A stretch of 10,000 nt of DNA from Nitrospira sp. GTDB taxonomy: Bacteria > Nitrospirota > Nitrospiria > Nitrospirales > Nitrospiraceae. The stretch spans positions 1 to 10,000 of the forward strand of contig JAIWOH010000032.1 in assembly GCA_020216985.1 (NCBI GenBank), in the 5' to 3' direction. Shown here piece after piece: positions 1 through 7,685 of this stretch. The number at the start of each line of letters is the position of its first letter. Position 1 is the first letter of the stretch. Below the pieces are notes generated by a model, which saw nothing but the letters and a program-made list of their open reading frames with translations, made no database searches and was not told where the DNA came from. The translations under genes and the position numbers were made by a program.

Positions 1-388
1 GTGTCCGGTGAGCGGTTTTTCCTCCGACATGCTATCTATCCTGAATAAACCGTCTTCGTCCTTCCCATCGATTGCCCATTATCTTTTATGGTTTATGTGA
101 CGGAAACGCCCTGCTATGGTCTTTGAAGGGATGAGTTCGGATTGTGCGTGACAGAGAAAAGTTCAAAAAGAGGGAGCGCGCATCCTTTCTCAACGATGGC
201 AGATGCTCGTTGCCGTTGAGTCCGGAGTGCTTGTTCGATCAAACCGGGTGACGATCTTGCAGGTAGTTGCACAGGGAGCAAGGGCAGTGGCCGGATTGCC
301 CCTTTCCTGAAGTGCTGGGCGCCAACTGAATGATTCTGCAGGGTAGCCAGTCGGCATCCGAAATTCCCTCCAGACTTTCGACCTGACA

Positions 389-433
389 CAGAGCGTGTCC
401 GTGGCAAGGCGATCAATCGGTGGGCACGCTCTG
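389..433. repeat. 12-bp inverted repeat downstream of hybrid kinase
   Basis: CAGAGCGTGTCC (389-400) pairs with GGGCACGCTCTG (422-433), with one G-T type mismatch and a 21-nt loop. On the minus strand it lies about 90-130 nt past the kinase stop codon, so it could fold at the 3' end of that transcript. No T-run follows on either strand, so a classical Rho-independent terminator is not supported. It could also be a remnant of an element end. Confidence 0.55.
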
Positions 434-470
434 CTGTTCAGAGAGCTGAAAAACATCAGGTTTCTCACGT

Positions 471-498
471 CATAATCGGAAGAGCATAATCGGAAGAG
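471..498. repeat. Perfect 14-bp tandem duplication
   Basis: CATAATCGGAAGAG occurs twice head to tail (471-484 and 485-498) with no mismatch, 20 bp past the kinase stop codon. Short direct repeats of this kind arise by slippage or flank inserted elements. ATAATCGG-type repeats resemble end sequences I associate with some recombinase-linked elements, but that is only an impression. Confidence 0.7.
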
Positions 499-518
499 AT
501 GGCGTGCCAAAGTTCTGT

Positions 519-2483
519 TCAAGCAATCAGTTCGCGCCGACTTGAGGCAGTACGCAGCAAGTGATCAAGAGCTGTTCGGAGGGAGATCAACGACACCGGT
601 TTTGTGACCACCTCGTCCATGCCGGCCTCTTTGCATTGCTGGGCATCTTCAACGGATGTGTTTCCCGTCATGGCGATGATGGGAAGGCGAGGGGATCTCT
701 GTTCCTCCTCTTTTTTTCTGATACAACGTGCGGCTTCGTATCCATCCATAACGGGCATTTCGCAATCCATGAGAACGGCGTCGTAGTTGACCCGCGCCAA
801 TGATTCGACCGCGTCGCGTCCGTTGCGCGCAACTTCGACCTGATAACCAAGTTTTTGAAGAAATTTACAGGCAACGACTTGGTTGATTTCATTGTCATCG
901 ACGACCAAGATCCGCCGTGGCAGTTGTGACGCTGCGGCTCGAATGGCGGAGTCAATATCTGAAGAAGCTGGAACGGTGCGCTGAATGGCCGGCAACAGAT
1001 TCGTGGTGTAGGTAAAGGTACTCCCCTTGCCCGGCGTGCTCTCCACGGAAATGGTTCCGCCCATCAGGGTGACGAGTTGGCGGCAAATCATCAGGCCCAA
1101 GCCTGTTCCGCCGAAGCGCCGTGTCGTCGAAGCGTCGGCTTGGACATAGGCCTGAAACAGTCGGTCCAATTGCTCTTTAGTCATCCCAATGCCGGTGTCT
1201 TTCACGGTCCAACGGATGAGAATGTGCTCGGCCTCGGGGGAGGAGGCCGGATCCATGCCGACGGTGATGCCGACTTCCCCCCGTTCGGTGAACTTAATGG
1301 CGTTGCCGACCAGATTAAAGAGAATCTGTCTGAGCCGCACCGGATCTCCCCGGAAGAAAGGAGGCACGTTTTCATGAACCTCGCTTGTCAGCGTCAATCC
1401 CTTTTGTCTGGCCAATTCCGAGACCAGGGTAATCACATCCTTGACCAGCGAACGGAGATCGACATCGGCTACTTCAAGCGTCATCTTGCCCGCCTCGATT
1501 TTCGAAAAGTCGAGGATGTCGTTGACCAACGCGAGCAGGGCTTCGGCCGACCGTTGCATGGTGACGATCAGTTCTTGCTGCTGAGGTGTGAGAGCGGTGT
1601 CTTGCAGCAGTCTGGTACAACCCAAAACGCCGTTCATTGGCGTCCGCAACTCGTGGCTCATGGTGGCGAGGAAGAGACCCTTGGCTTTGGCCGATTCTTC
1701 TGCCGATTCCTTTGCCTTGCGGAGCGCCACGTCGGCGGTGATGTCCACTCCATAGGCCCGAACCTGCCGGAGATCGCCGATGGGGAAAAAGGTCCAGGCA
1801 AGCACCACATGATCAAGAGCATGCTCGTACCGTCCGCTTGGCCGATTGCCATCGAGGCATGAGAGGATGATTTGCTCAAGCCGGGGCGGAAAGATCGAGA
1901 GGATGGACTCGCCGTGGTCGCCGGCTGCGTTCATCAGCTCGATTGCGGCCGTGTTGGCGTAGAGCATCGTGCCGCTTTCGTCGAATTCGGCAATGGGATC
2001 GGGGGCGTCCTCGGCGAGACGGGCGACTCGTTGAATGTCCCGCTGCATTTCTTGCTGCTCTGTCAGATTGTGAATCACCGCCAGGGCTCCGATCACGGTC
2101 ATCCCCTTCCGGCGAGGCCAGTAGGTGGCGGAAATGTCCAGAACGGCGCCATCGGGTCTGGTCCATCGGTAAGGCGGCAGCACGGTGACTTGCCCGGAGG
2201 AAACGGCGGTTTGCAGAGGGCATCCCTCGCTCGATTGCTCGTCGCGTGCGACACAGTGAAGGAGTTCGTGCAGAGGATACCCTATTGCATGCCGACTGCC
2301 GCCGATCAACTGCTGGGCGGCGGGATTGAGAAAGAGGATGCGGCCGTCTTGGTTCGTGACAAAGAGGGCTGCTTCCGAAGCTTCCATGACCAAAAAGAGG
2401 TCGTGATGGGTCGGCAGCCAGGCGGTGCCGGGACGGTGAGGGAGAGCATCAGGAGAGGGAGTCGAGGGAAGGGGAATGGTCAT
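519..2483 (-). CDS. Soluble PAS-PAS hybrid sensor histidine kinase with C-terminal receiver
   Basis: Predicted 654-residue cytoplasmic hybrid kinase; no membrane segment or signal peptide is visible. Domain order: PAS 1 (about 28-140, with C77 and C88 in an HC-x10-CPL pattern), PAS 2 (about 155-250), HisKA with phosphoacceptor H277 in MSHELRTP, HATPase with N-box [10 protein letters not shown] (390-399), DTGIGM (429-434) and GGTGLGL (458-464), then a receiver (about 523-645) with D529/D530, phosphoacceptor D573, T606 and K628 all present. The likely path is autophosphorylation at H277 and transfer to D573, then on to an unknown partner or phosphotransfer protein. The frame stays open upstream to 2606, but ATG 2483 is preferred: it forms an ATGA overlap with the HD-GYP-like gene stop and leaves a sensible N-terminus. 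That overlap indicates translational coupling and one operon. The input signal is unknown. Confidence 0.93.
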   Translation of the reverse strand: MTIPLPSTPSPDALPHRPGTAWLPTHHDLFLVMEASEAALFVTNQDGRILFLNPAAQQLIGGSRHAIGYPLHELLHCVARDEQSSEGCPLQTAVSSGQVTVLPPYRWTRPDGAVLDISATYWPRRKGMTVIGALAVIHNLTEQQEMQRDIQRVARLAEDAPDPIAEFDESGTMLYANTAAIELMNAAGDHGESILSIFPPRLEQIILSCLDGNRPSGRYEHALDHVVLAWTFFPIGDLRQVRAYGVDITADVALRKAKESAEESAKAKGLFLATMSHELRTPMNGVLGCTRLLQDTALTPQQQELIVTMQRSAEALLALVNDILDFSKIEAGKMTLEVADVDLRSLVKDVITLVSELARQKGLTLTSEVHENVPPFFRGDPVRLRQILFNLVGNAIKFTERGEVGITVGMDPASSPEAEHILIRWTVKDTGIGMTKEQLDRLFQAYVQADASTTRRFGGTGLGLMICRQLVTLMGGTISVESTPGKGSTFTYTTNLLPAIQRTVPASSDIDSAIRAAASQLPRRILVVDDNEINQVVACKFLQKLGYQVEVARNGRDAVESLARVNYDAVLMDCEMPVMDGYEAARCIRKKEEEQRSPRLPIIAMTGNTSVEDAQQCKEAGMDEVVTKPVSLISLRTALDHLLRTASSRRELIA

Positions 2484-3745
2484 GCCGCAGCCTGTTCGAG
2501 CACCTGCTCGATATTGACGCCGCACCGCCGAGGATCCAGCAGCTCTTTCACCCGACGGCTGCCTTCCGGTTCTTGGGTTAAGTCGAGCGGTTCGGGCGGA
2601 ATGCATGGCCGCTGGAATTTGTCTCGACAGATGTACAAGTAGGGCAGGTGAGCCTTTCCTGGGGTAATGGCGGCGACGACGCCCACCTCGTCACTGGTCA
2701 GGGACACGACGCTGTACAGCGGATAGATGCCGATGACCCTGATCAGCGATGAGACAAGAGCCTGCCATTCGGCATGAGTCTGAGAACGCTGATAGAGGTG
2801 AGACAAGGCCTGGCTCGAAGACATGGGTGGGAGACCTGTTTGACCGCTCAGGAGTTCGTCGTATTGGTCGATGACGCTGATCAGCTTGACGGGATCGGTG
2901 TCGGACGCCGAGCCGGCAGTGGGTTCGGCCGGCTTTTCAAATTGATGGTGATGGCTGATCATCGAGAGAAGATCCGGAGCCGTCAGACCGCTTTTTTGCA
3001 AGATTCTACGGCCTTCTTGCGTGTGAGTTTGATAGAGCGCCTGTTGAGCGGGAGTCATCGTCTTTGGTCGTTTGATCATGTGATGTGGCAGTTTGGCCAG
3101 GCCGATGTCGTGCAGCAGGGCTCCCAGCCCGAGTTGGTTCAGCCGGTCGTTTGAGAAATTGCGGGATTTCCCCAGAATCAGGGCAAGGGTGCACACGGTA
3201 AGGCCGTGTTCCTGTAGGCTCGTATCAAGTTGTCCCAGGCCTAGGACGGCGAGGCAGGCGGCTTGTCGCTCGAGCACGGTTTTCAGCACATTATCGACGA
3301 TGGTCTGAGCGTCGCGAGCTTCAATGATATCCGTTGCTCGTGTTTTTTCAAAAAGGGCCTTCGCCTGGGCGAGCCATCGCTCGCGCTGTTGCCTTGCTTC
3401 CGAGAAGTGGGCGGCCAATTGAAGGGGAGACGGTCGCGCCGACGATGGTTCCGACCCTCTTGGGGCTTGGGCAGGCCGGTCGTCAGCGGCGGTGGTGTCG
3501 GTGACTTGAACCGCTGGAGGGTCGGGGATGTTCTTGGGAAGCGATGGTTCGTTCTCTACGTCCTTGCCCAAATCGGTGTCGATGACGACTGTGGCAACGC
3601 CGCATTTTCGCAGCGTCTCGATCTCCTTCTCATCTTTGATGAGGAAGCTATGACGCAGAAACGGCGTATGGAACCAGGAACGGTCAAGTCCGGATAAATA
3701 CATGCCTACTTTGAGACGAGCGATCGGAATGGTTCGTTTGGGCAT
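2480..3745 (-). CDS. DUF3391 / degenerate HD-GYP-type protein
   Basis: 421 residues. An N-terminal DUF3391-like segment (about 1-60; [10 protein letters not shown] start) is followed by a polar, Pro-rich linker (about 65-110) and an HD-GYP-like domain (about 170-370). HD-GYP proteins hydrolyse cyclic di-GMP. Most metal ligand positions are visible: H180, H212-D213 in HDIG, H241, H265/H266 and D293 in a DQYDEL motif. The C-terminal stretch [13 protein letters not shown] (335-347) is typical of the family. What is missing is the GYP signature: after HHH (265-267) the usual GxGYP loop is replaced by a Pro/Glu-rich segment, and the Lys of HDIGK is Leu (K218 lies three residues further on). Activity may therefore be lost or altered, and a binding or sensory role is possible. 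ATG 3745 is preferred over GTG 3754 because a GAG lies 8 nt upstream of the ATG and nothing similar precedes the GTG. The stop overlaps the downstream kinase start by 4 nt. Confidence 0.88.
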   Translation of the reverse strand: MPKRTIPIARLKVGMYLSGLDRSWFHTPFLRHSFLIKDEKEIETLRKCGVATVVIDTDLGKDVENEPSLPKNIPDPPAVQVTDTTAADDRPAQAPRGSEPSSARPSPLQLAAHFSEARQQRERWLAQAKALFEKTRATDIIEARDAQTIVDNVLKTVLERQAACLAVLGLGQLDTSLQEHGLTVCTLALILGKSRNFSNDRLNQLGLGALLHDIGLAKLPHHMIKRPKTMTPAQQALYQTHTQEGRRILQKSGLTAPDLLSMISHHHQFEKPAEPTAGSASDTDPVKLISVIDQYDELLSGQTGLPPMSSSQALSHLYQRSQTHAEWQALVSSLIRVIGIYPLYSVVSLTSDEVGVVAAITPGKAHLPYLYICRDKFQRPCIPPEPLDLTQEPEGSRRVKELLDPRRCGVNIEQVLEQAAA

Positions 3746-3907
3746 TGGAGTCACTCAGAGAGTTGATGCCAAGCTCTATCGGATGACCGCTGCTTTTGCT
3801 TAAGAGGTTTATCCGGAAAAACTTGTCGGAGGGGAGGTAGATGATAAGATGTCTGTCCAGGTATGCTTGCCGGATGCGCTTGTCGGCGATCAGGGAACAT
3901 CCGTCGT

Positions 3908-5272
3908 TTATCGAAGGCGATGCTTTGCCATGCGATAACGAAGCGTATTGCGGCTGATCTTCAAAAGACGGGCGGCTTCCGACACATTGCCCGCCGCTCT
4001 CTCCAATGCTTCTTCAAGCAATCGTTTTTCCAACTCTTCAAGCGACATGCCTAGGTCCAGAAGAGAATGTGTGAATTCGCTCCGCGATCCACTCTGAACC
4101 GGCATCGCCCGAATTGATGGTGGAAGATGTTCCGGTCGGATGGTCGGGTGTTTGCAAGTGATGGTGAGCCATTCCACCACATTGTGCAGCTCGCGAACGT
4201 TGCCGGGCCAGTCGTGGCGCTTCAGTAGGGCCAAGGCCTCCGGAGCGATTGCCCGAATGGGACAGCCTCGCTCTCTTCTCGCTCGCTCCAGAAAAACCAT
4301 CAGGATCGCCTCAATATCCTCCGGTCGCTCGCGAAGGGGGGGGATGCGAAGTTGATAGACATTAAGCCGGTAGTAGAGATCGAGTCGGAACCGTCCTGCC
4401 TTGATATGGGCCGGGAGATCTTCGTTTGTCGCGGCGATCACTCGAATGCTCACCTTCCGGCTTCTGGTGGCTCCCAAGGGATCCACGACATGGTCTTCCA
4501 GGACGCGCAGGAGTTTGGCTTGAGCTGTTGCGCTCATCTCTCCGATTTCATCTAAGAAAAGAGTGCCGCCCTCAGCCAGTTGAAAGCGGCCCGGTTTCGA
4601 ATGTTTGGCGTCGGTAAAGGCTCCTTGTTGGTATCCGAACAGTTCCGCCTCGAGGAGCTGTTCGGGTATGCCGGCGCAGTTGAGGGCGATCAGGGGCCCT
4701 CGTGCCCGGGGGCTGGCTGCATGGATGGCCTGTGCGAAGAGTTCCTTCCCGGTTCCGCTCTCTCCGGTGATGAGAACGGTCGCGTCGGTTGCGGCCACTT
4801 CTTTCGCCAGTTGCTTGATTAAATTCATCTGTGGAGACACACTGACAATCTGGGCGAAGCGGTCTTGAGGGGGAGATGGGAGATTGGCAAGCGGCTGCGA
4901 CAGTATTCGAGTGACGGCGGTGTGCAGATCTTCACGGGAAACAGGTTTTGTAAGATAATCCACCGCTCCGCCCCGCATGATATCGACGGCGTCTTTGACC
5001 GACTGGCGCTCGCCGATGACAAGGATAGGGATGGGTGGGACAGTGTGTCGCGCCAAATCCAGCAACGGCATCACGGACGGAGGAGTTCCTTCGCAAATGA
5101 CCACAGTCGGTCCGGCTGTGCGCCAGAGACGGATTCCCTCGACGATGGTCGAGGCCGTCAGGATGGAGCTTGATGCAGGAGCGATGGTGTCTAGAAGCCG
5201 TATCGTATCGGTATTTTCCGAGATGAGCAGGATAGTCGTAGAGTCCACGGCGCAATCCTTGCCCGGATTCAT
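3908..5272 (-). CDS. Sigma-54-dependent NtrC-family transcriptional activator with atypical receiver
   Basis: 454 residues: receiver (about 12-125), AAA+ sigma-54 interaction domain (about 140-370), Fis-type helix-turn-helix (about 424-454). The AAA+ core is complete: Walker A GESGTGKE (170-177), Walker B LFLDEI (238-243), and an RLDLYYR arginine-finger region (296-302). The sigma-54 contact loop reads GAFTDA (217-222) rather than GAFTGA, keeping the key Phe-Thr. The receiver is degenerate: the acidic pair is S18/E19, the phosphoacceptor position is Glu (E61), and the switch Thr/Ser is Gly (G87); only K109 of the usual set remains. Control by phosphorylation is thus doubtful. ATG 5272 has only a poorly spaced AAGG; GTG 5248 (codon 9) has AAGGA 7 nt upstream and is a serious alternative. 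A 160-bp gap separates it from the HD-GYP-like gene downstream, so co-transcription is possible. Targets are unknown. Confidence 0.92.
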   Translation of the reverse strand: MNPGKDCAVDSTTILLISENTDTIRLLDTIAPASSSILTASTIVEGIRLWRTAGPTVVICEGTPPSVMPLLDLARHTVPPIPILVIGERQSVKDAVDIMRGGAVDYLTKPVSREDLHTAVTRILSQPLANLPSPPQDRFAQIVSVSPQMNLIKQLAKEVAATDATVLITGESGTGKELFAQAIHAASPRARGPLIALNCAGIPEQLLEAELFGYQQGAFTDAKHSKPGRFQLAEGGTLFLDEIGEMSATAQAKLLRVLEDHVVDPLGATRSRKVSIRVIAATNEDLPAHIKAGRFRLDLYYRLNVYQLRIPPLRERPEDIEAILMVFLERARRERGCPIRAIAPEALALLKRHDWPGNVRELHNVVEWLTITCKHPTIRPEHLPPSIRAMPVQSGSRSEFTHSLLDLGMSLEELEKRLLEEALERAAGNVSEAARLLKISRNTLRYRMAKHRLR

Positions 5273-5365
5273 GCCTTGCGGAGGCTATACCTCACAGCCT
5301 ACTCCTCTCGCGCTGAAGAAAAAAGGGGACCGTTGAATCGGGACGCACCGCGGAGCGGCATCGTG

Positions 5366-5383
5366 ATCAGGAAGGCTCCTGAT
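5366..5383. repeat. Perfect 7-bp inverted repeat (operator or hairpin candidate)
   Basis: ATCAGGA (5366-5372) and TCCTGAT (5377-5383) flank a 4-nt spacer. It sits between the cytochrome gene terminator and the sigma-54 regulator start, about 95 bp upstream of the latter. It may be an operator for the regulator gene or an extra hairpin backing up the terminator. Confidence 0.45.
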
Positions 5384-5386
5384 GGC

Positions 5387-5429
5387 AAAAAACGAGCTGC
5401 CGGCCGACAATAGCAACCGACAGCTCGTT
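5387..5429 (-). terminator. Rho-independent terminator of the cytochrome c gene
   Basis: On the minus strand AACGAGCTG, one mismatch and CGG pair with CCG, one mismatch and CAGCTCGTT, followed by a run of six T including the last two stem bases (complement of 5387-5392). The 12-pair interrupted stem begins 27 bp past the cytochrome stop codon. Stem plus U-tract makes this a convincing intrinsic terminator that separates the nitrogen-oxide genes from the signalling genes. Confidence 0.85.
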
Positions 5430-5455
5430 GGGGGATCGCGAGAACCCTTTACTGA

Positions 5456-5914
5456 TTATTCAGTGTCTTTGCAGAAGGTTCGCTCGTACGCGATGATCGC
5501 CCACGCCTCTTCTTCGGTCAGAATACCCCCCTTCACCAGAGCCGGCATGCCGGTGCCCGGGCTTCCGTTCTTGATGACCCAGAACAACTCTCCATCGTTC
5601 CGTTTCTTGTGGAACTTGCAGTTTGTGAAGTTGCGGGGGCCTGGCGTCAGCAACATTCCTCCCGGACCGTCCCCGGCTCCGGTCTGGCCATGGCAGTTCG
5701 CGCAGGTGCCTTTCCCCTCATAGAGCTCCTGCCCCTTGGCGATCACGGCCGGTGTGACGGTGAGGGGATTTTTCATTTTTCGCGCCTCACCCCGCTCGGC
5801 ATCAGGGACACGCGGCTTTAACGGGTCGGACTCGGGACCTGACCAACTGACCGGACTCCACAAGGCGACGGTGAGGATACTGCACGCTGCAATGGCCCAA
5901 TACTTCCCTTTCAT
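5456..5914 (-). CDS. Exported monohaem c-type cytochrome
   Basis: 152 residues with a Sec signal peptide (about 1-26: KGK then a hydrophobic core). The mature part has one haem-binding CxxCH (C71-A-N-C74-H75) followed by G-rich GQTGAGDGPGG (76-86), and a likely distal ligand M123 in GTGMPAL. The C-terminal EEEAWAIIAYERTF helix is typical of small class I cytochromes c. Two further cysteines (C99, C148) could form a disulfide. It should be a periplasmic electron carrier, and NirK encoded upstream on the same strand is a natural partner, though that pairing is inferred from position only. ATG 5914 is supported by a strong GAGGAGGAG ribosome binding site ending 2 nt upstream. A likely promoter lies at 5998-6027 and a terminator directly follows, so it can be expressed alone. 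Confidence 0.92.
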   Translation of the reverse strand: MKGKYWAIAACSILTVALWSPVSWSGPESDPLKPRVPDAERGEARKMKNPLTVTPAVIAKGQELYEGKGTCANCHGQTGAGDGPGGMLLTPGPRNFTNCKFHKKRNDGELFWVIKNGSPGTGMPALVKGGILTEEEAWAIIAYERTFCKDTE

Positions 5915-5997
5915 GACTCCTCCTCTTGATAATGACCACTAATGTGACGACCGAAGCTTATCGCGCCGCTTGATTGAGAGGCGCAGGTTGTGCATCT

Positions 5998-6027
5998 ATG
6001 ATAACACGACGTTATTTGAAGTTGCAG
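5998..6027 (-). promoter_or_regulatory. Candidate extended -10 promoter for cytochrome c gene
   Basis: Minus strand: TATCAT (complement of 5998-6003) preceded by TG one base upstream, giving an extended -10 TGTTATCAT. A weak -35 CTGCAA (complement of 6022-6027) lies 18 nt further. Transcription would begin near 5990, leaving a leader of about 75 nt. Confidence 0.4.
6001..6015. promoter_or_regulatory. Palindrome inside the promoter spacer (operator candidate)
   Basis: ATAAC (6001-6005) and GTTAT (6011-6015) form a 5-bp inverted pair around a 5-bp centre, covering the -10/-35 spacer of the candidate cytochrome promoter. Position suits a repressor site. A second small inverted pair, GTTCC (6035-6039)/GGAAC (6044-6048), lies just upstream of the -35. 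Confidence 0.3.
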
Positions 6028-6101
6028 GGCTGGTGTTCCGTGGGGAACGATGAAATCGAGGCGGCTTGGGGTTCATGAAACGATCGGTTCAGAAATTCAC
6101 A

Positions 6102-6131
6102 GGGGGCAAAACCTCTTCAGGTTTTGCCCCC
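6102..6131 (-). terminator. Strong 13-bp hairpin after the globin gene
   Basis: GGGGGCAAAACCT (6102-6114) and AGGTTTTGCCCCC (6119-6131) pair perfectly around a 4-nt loop; outer TTCA/TGAA bases can extend the stem. It begins 50 bp past the globin stop codon, upstream of the cytochrome promoter. There is no proper T-run on either strand, so termination may be partial, Rho-assisted, or the hairpin may protect the nirK-globin mRNA 3' end. Confidence 0.6.
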
Positions 6132-6181
6132 ATGAACTTCCACCAGGCGAAATGGCTTTTAGCCCGCTCTCCTACCCAATA

Positions 6182-6625
6182 TTAAGGGACTTCGACGATG
6201 TCCGCTTTCATCGGTCCCAGGATCGCGAGCAACTCACCCTTTTCTTTCTCCGGAACATTGAAGGTATCCAATGCGGCGACCAAATCTTCCACCAAGGCGT
6301 TAAACGCGGCCGTCGTTATTTTCATACCCTTATGGGTCGTTTTCATATCTCGACCTTCATAGGTGCAGGGCCCGCCGGTGGCTTGACAAACCTGATTCAC
6401 CAGATGTTTGTTGAGCCTTTTAAGATCGGCATTCTTGAAATAGCCGTTGATCCGAGCATCTCCCCCTACGTTGCTGATGAACTTGGTGACGACGGCCTGG
6501 ATGGCACCCACTCCGCCCAGTCGCTCGTAGAGCGACTGCTCTGCGGCATAGGATGCGGTGCCGCTCAAGGCCCAGAAAGATGCGACCGCGACGGTCGCAC
6601 AAGCGATTTTCTTGCTCCATCTCAT
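6182..6625 (-). CDS. Exported group 1 truncated haemoglobin
   Basis: 147 residues: signal peptide (about 1-27, ending SYA/AEQ), then a single 2-on-2 globin domain (30-145). Family marks in order: SLYERLGG (31-38), INGYF (59-63), GGP with YEGRDM (84-94) and the proximal haem ligand H98 in TTHKGMKIT, then a C-terminal [12 protein letters not shown] helix. The usual B10 Tyr of NO-oxidising trHbN (FY motif) is Ile here (KFI, 48-50). C80 and C87 bracket the ATGGP turn and could form a disulfide in the periplasm. Group 1 truncated haemoglobins bind O2 and NO and some oxidise NO to nitrate. A periplasmic one 68 bp downstream of nirK suggests handling of the NO made there, which is inference. ATG 6625 has AAAGGAG 8 nt upstream. 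It is probably co-transcribed with nirK, with a hairpin closing the unit. Confidence 0.92.
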   Translation of the reverse strand: MRWSKKIACATVAVASFWALSGTASYAAEQSLYERLGGVGAIQAVVTKFISNVGGDARINGYFKNADLKRLNKHLVNQVCQATGGPCTYEGRDMKTTHKGMKITTAAFNALVEDLVAALDTFNVPEKEKGELLAILGPMKADIVEVP

Positions 6626-6693
6626 ATCGTCTGCTCCTTTGTGTGAGTAATGAACTGACGGACCTCTCTATCCTGCCTCTCCTGCCGACTGAC

Positions 6694-7647
6694 TCAGGGA
6701 TTCCACGGGGTGTTCGGCATCAACTGGCCTTTATAGTCCTTGGGATTCTGGTTAGCGACCACCACTGCAATGGCGCCCCGGAGGGCTCCGGTCAAGGAGT
6801 GAGTTACGACGGGATAGGCGCCCGGCTCATCGACGATCACGTCAAAGGTGGCTCCGCTGCCGGGACCGACCACATAAGTCTGAACACCGACGAATTTGTT
6901 TGCTGGATTGCCGCTTTCATAGACGGCGTCCCAGATTTCCGCGATGGGATGGATCGCCGAGAATTCGTTGGGGCCGGCGTTCACAAAATAGATTCGTACC
7001 CGCTCGCCGACCTTGACTTCCAGCGGTTCTCCGCCGGGAAAGAACGGATGGTATTTGAAGATCCCGCCGTTGAAAATCGTATGATCCCACTTCCGATCGA
7101 ACATGGCTTGCACGTTATCCGGATTCTTCCACAGCTCGGACTGCACCAAGACGAATTCCCGATCGGCCTTGGGCCACACGCTCGGGTCTTTGGGATCAAC
7201 GATGATGGCGCCGAACATCCCGCGGGCGACGTGCTGAATCATGGGGCTCGCACCGCAATGGTAGAAAAACACGCCGGGCTTCTTCGCCACGAAGCTGTAT
7301 TTGTGTGTCTCGCCCGGTCCGACGGTCTTGTGGTAGTTTTTCAAGAAGTCGAGCTCGGCCGCATGAAAGTCCATCGAGTGTGGGAAAGCGTTGTCCTTAT
7401 GACCGATCAGGGTGAAGTTGACGGTATCGCCCTGTGTGACCCGAACAACGGGGCCCGGCATCTGACCGTTGAACGTCCATGCTTTGTATTTCGTCCCATT
7501 GCCGTCGATAACGATTTCCGATTCGGTCGCCGTGAATGTGACGTCATGAACCTTTGCCCCGGCAGACCCCGGCATCGTGGTACATCCGATGGCTCCGAAG
7601 AGCACGCCAAGTCCGAGCGTTACTGTGAGCACACGAGACCTCTGCAT
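6694..7647 (-). CDS. nirK: Copper-containing nitrite reductase (NO-forming)
   Basis: 317 residues, two cupredoxin domains. NirK reduces nitrite to NO at a type 2 copper, fed by a type 1 copper. Ligands by comparison with the family: type 1 H90, C131, H139, M144; type 2 H95, H130, H283; catalytic D93 (HSMDFH, 90-95) and H233 (IHPI, 232-235). The set is complete, so activity is expected. The N-terminus has a hydrophobic export segment ending in AIGC (C22), so the protein may be a lipoprotein; the lipobox has Ala rather than Leu at -3. ATG 7647 is chosen over the in-frame extension to 7734 because AAGGGAGG lies 5 nt upstream and the signal peptide begins there. The size is in the short two-domain class with no fused cytochrome, leaving room for a separate donor such as the nearby cytochrome c. 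The leader carries an unusual G-run hairpin. A general multicopper oxidase is less likely because the second-domain ligands are those of NirK. Confidence 0.93.
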   Translation of the reverse strand: MQRSRVLTVTLGLGVLFGAIGCTTMPGSAGAKVHDVTFTATESEIVIDGNGTKYKAWTFNGQMPGPVVRVTQGDTVNFTLIGHKDNAFPHSMDFHAAELDFLKNYHKTVGPGETHKYSFVAKKPGVFFYHCGASPMIQHVARGMFGAIIVDPKDPSVWPKADREFVLVQSELWKNPDNVQAMFDRKWDHTIFNGGIFKYHPFFPGGEPLEVKVGERVRIYFVNAGPNEFSAIHPIAEIWDAVYESGNPANKFVGVQTYVVGPGSGATFDVIVDEPGAYPVVTHSLTGALRGAIAVVVANQNPKDYKGQLMPNTPWNP

Positions 7648-7685
7648 AGTAGCCTCCCTTTGGATTTTTATAAAAAAACGCTGTA

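Larger units (their letters stand above)
1..518. other. Non-coding or degenerate region downstream of the hybrid kinase
   Basis: No recognisable gene. Open frames exist on the minus strand (190-522 and 114-416), but their translations are rich in Arg, Ser, Cys and Pro, match no family I know, and the first would start from a TTG overlapping the kinase stop codon. The stretch holds a long inverted repeat (389-433) and a 14-bp tandem duplication (471-498), and a 7-bp inverted pair ATAAACC (45-51)/GGTTTAT (90-96). This mix would fit a decayed mobile element or an intergenic region with RNA structure, but neither is proven. Confidence 0.5.

Noticed and set aside
190..522. Minus-strand 110-codon frame directly after the kinase
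   Set aside because: TTG start overlapping the kinase stop, no ribosome binding site, atypical composition and no family match.
1077..2642. Plus-strand open frames opposite the hybrid kinase (1077-1862 and 1872-2642)
   Set aside because: Both mirror well-conserved kinase domains on the minus strand and contain no recognisable domain.
3841..3957. 38-codon plus-strand ORF with a strong GGAGGGGAGG upstream (3828-3837)
   Set aside because: It overlaps the 3' end of the sigma-54 activator antisense, is rich in Cys and Arg, and the purine run may be chance; no conservation evidence is available.
6022..6039. Possible -24/-12 sigma-54 promoter upstream of the cytochrome gene
   Set aside because: TGCAG-N5-GTGTTC on the plus strand lacks the invariant GG of the -24 element on the minus strand.
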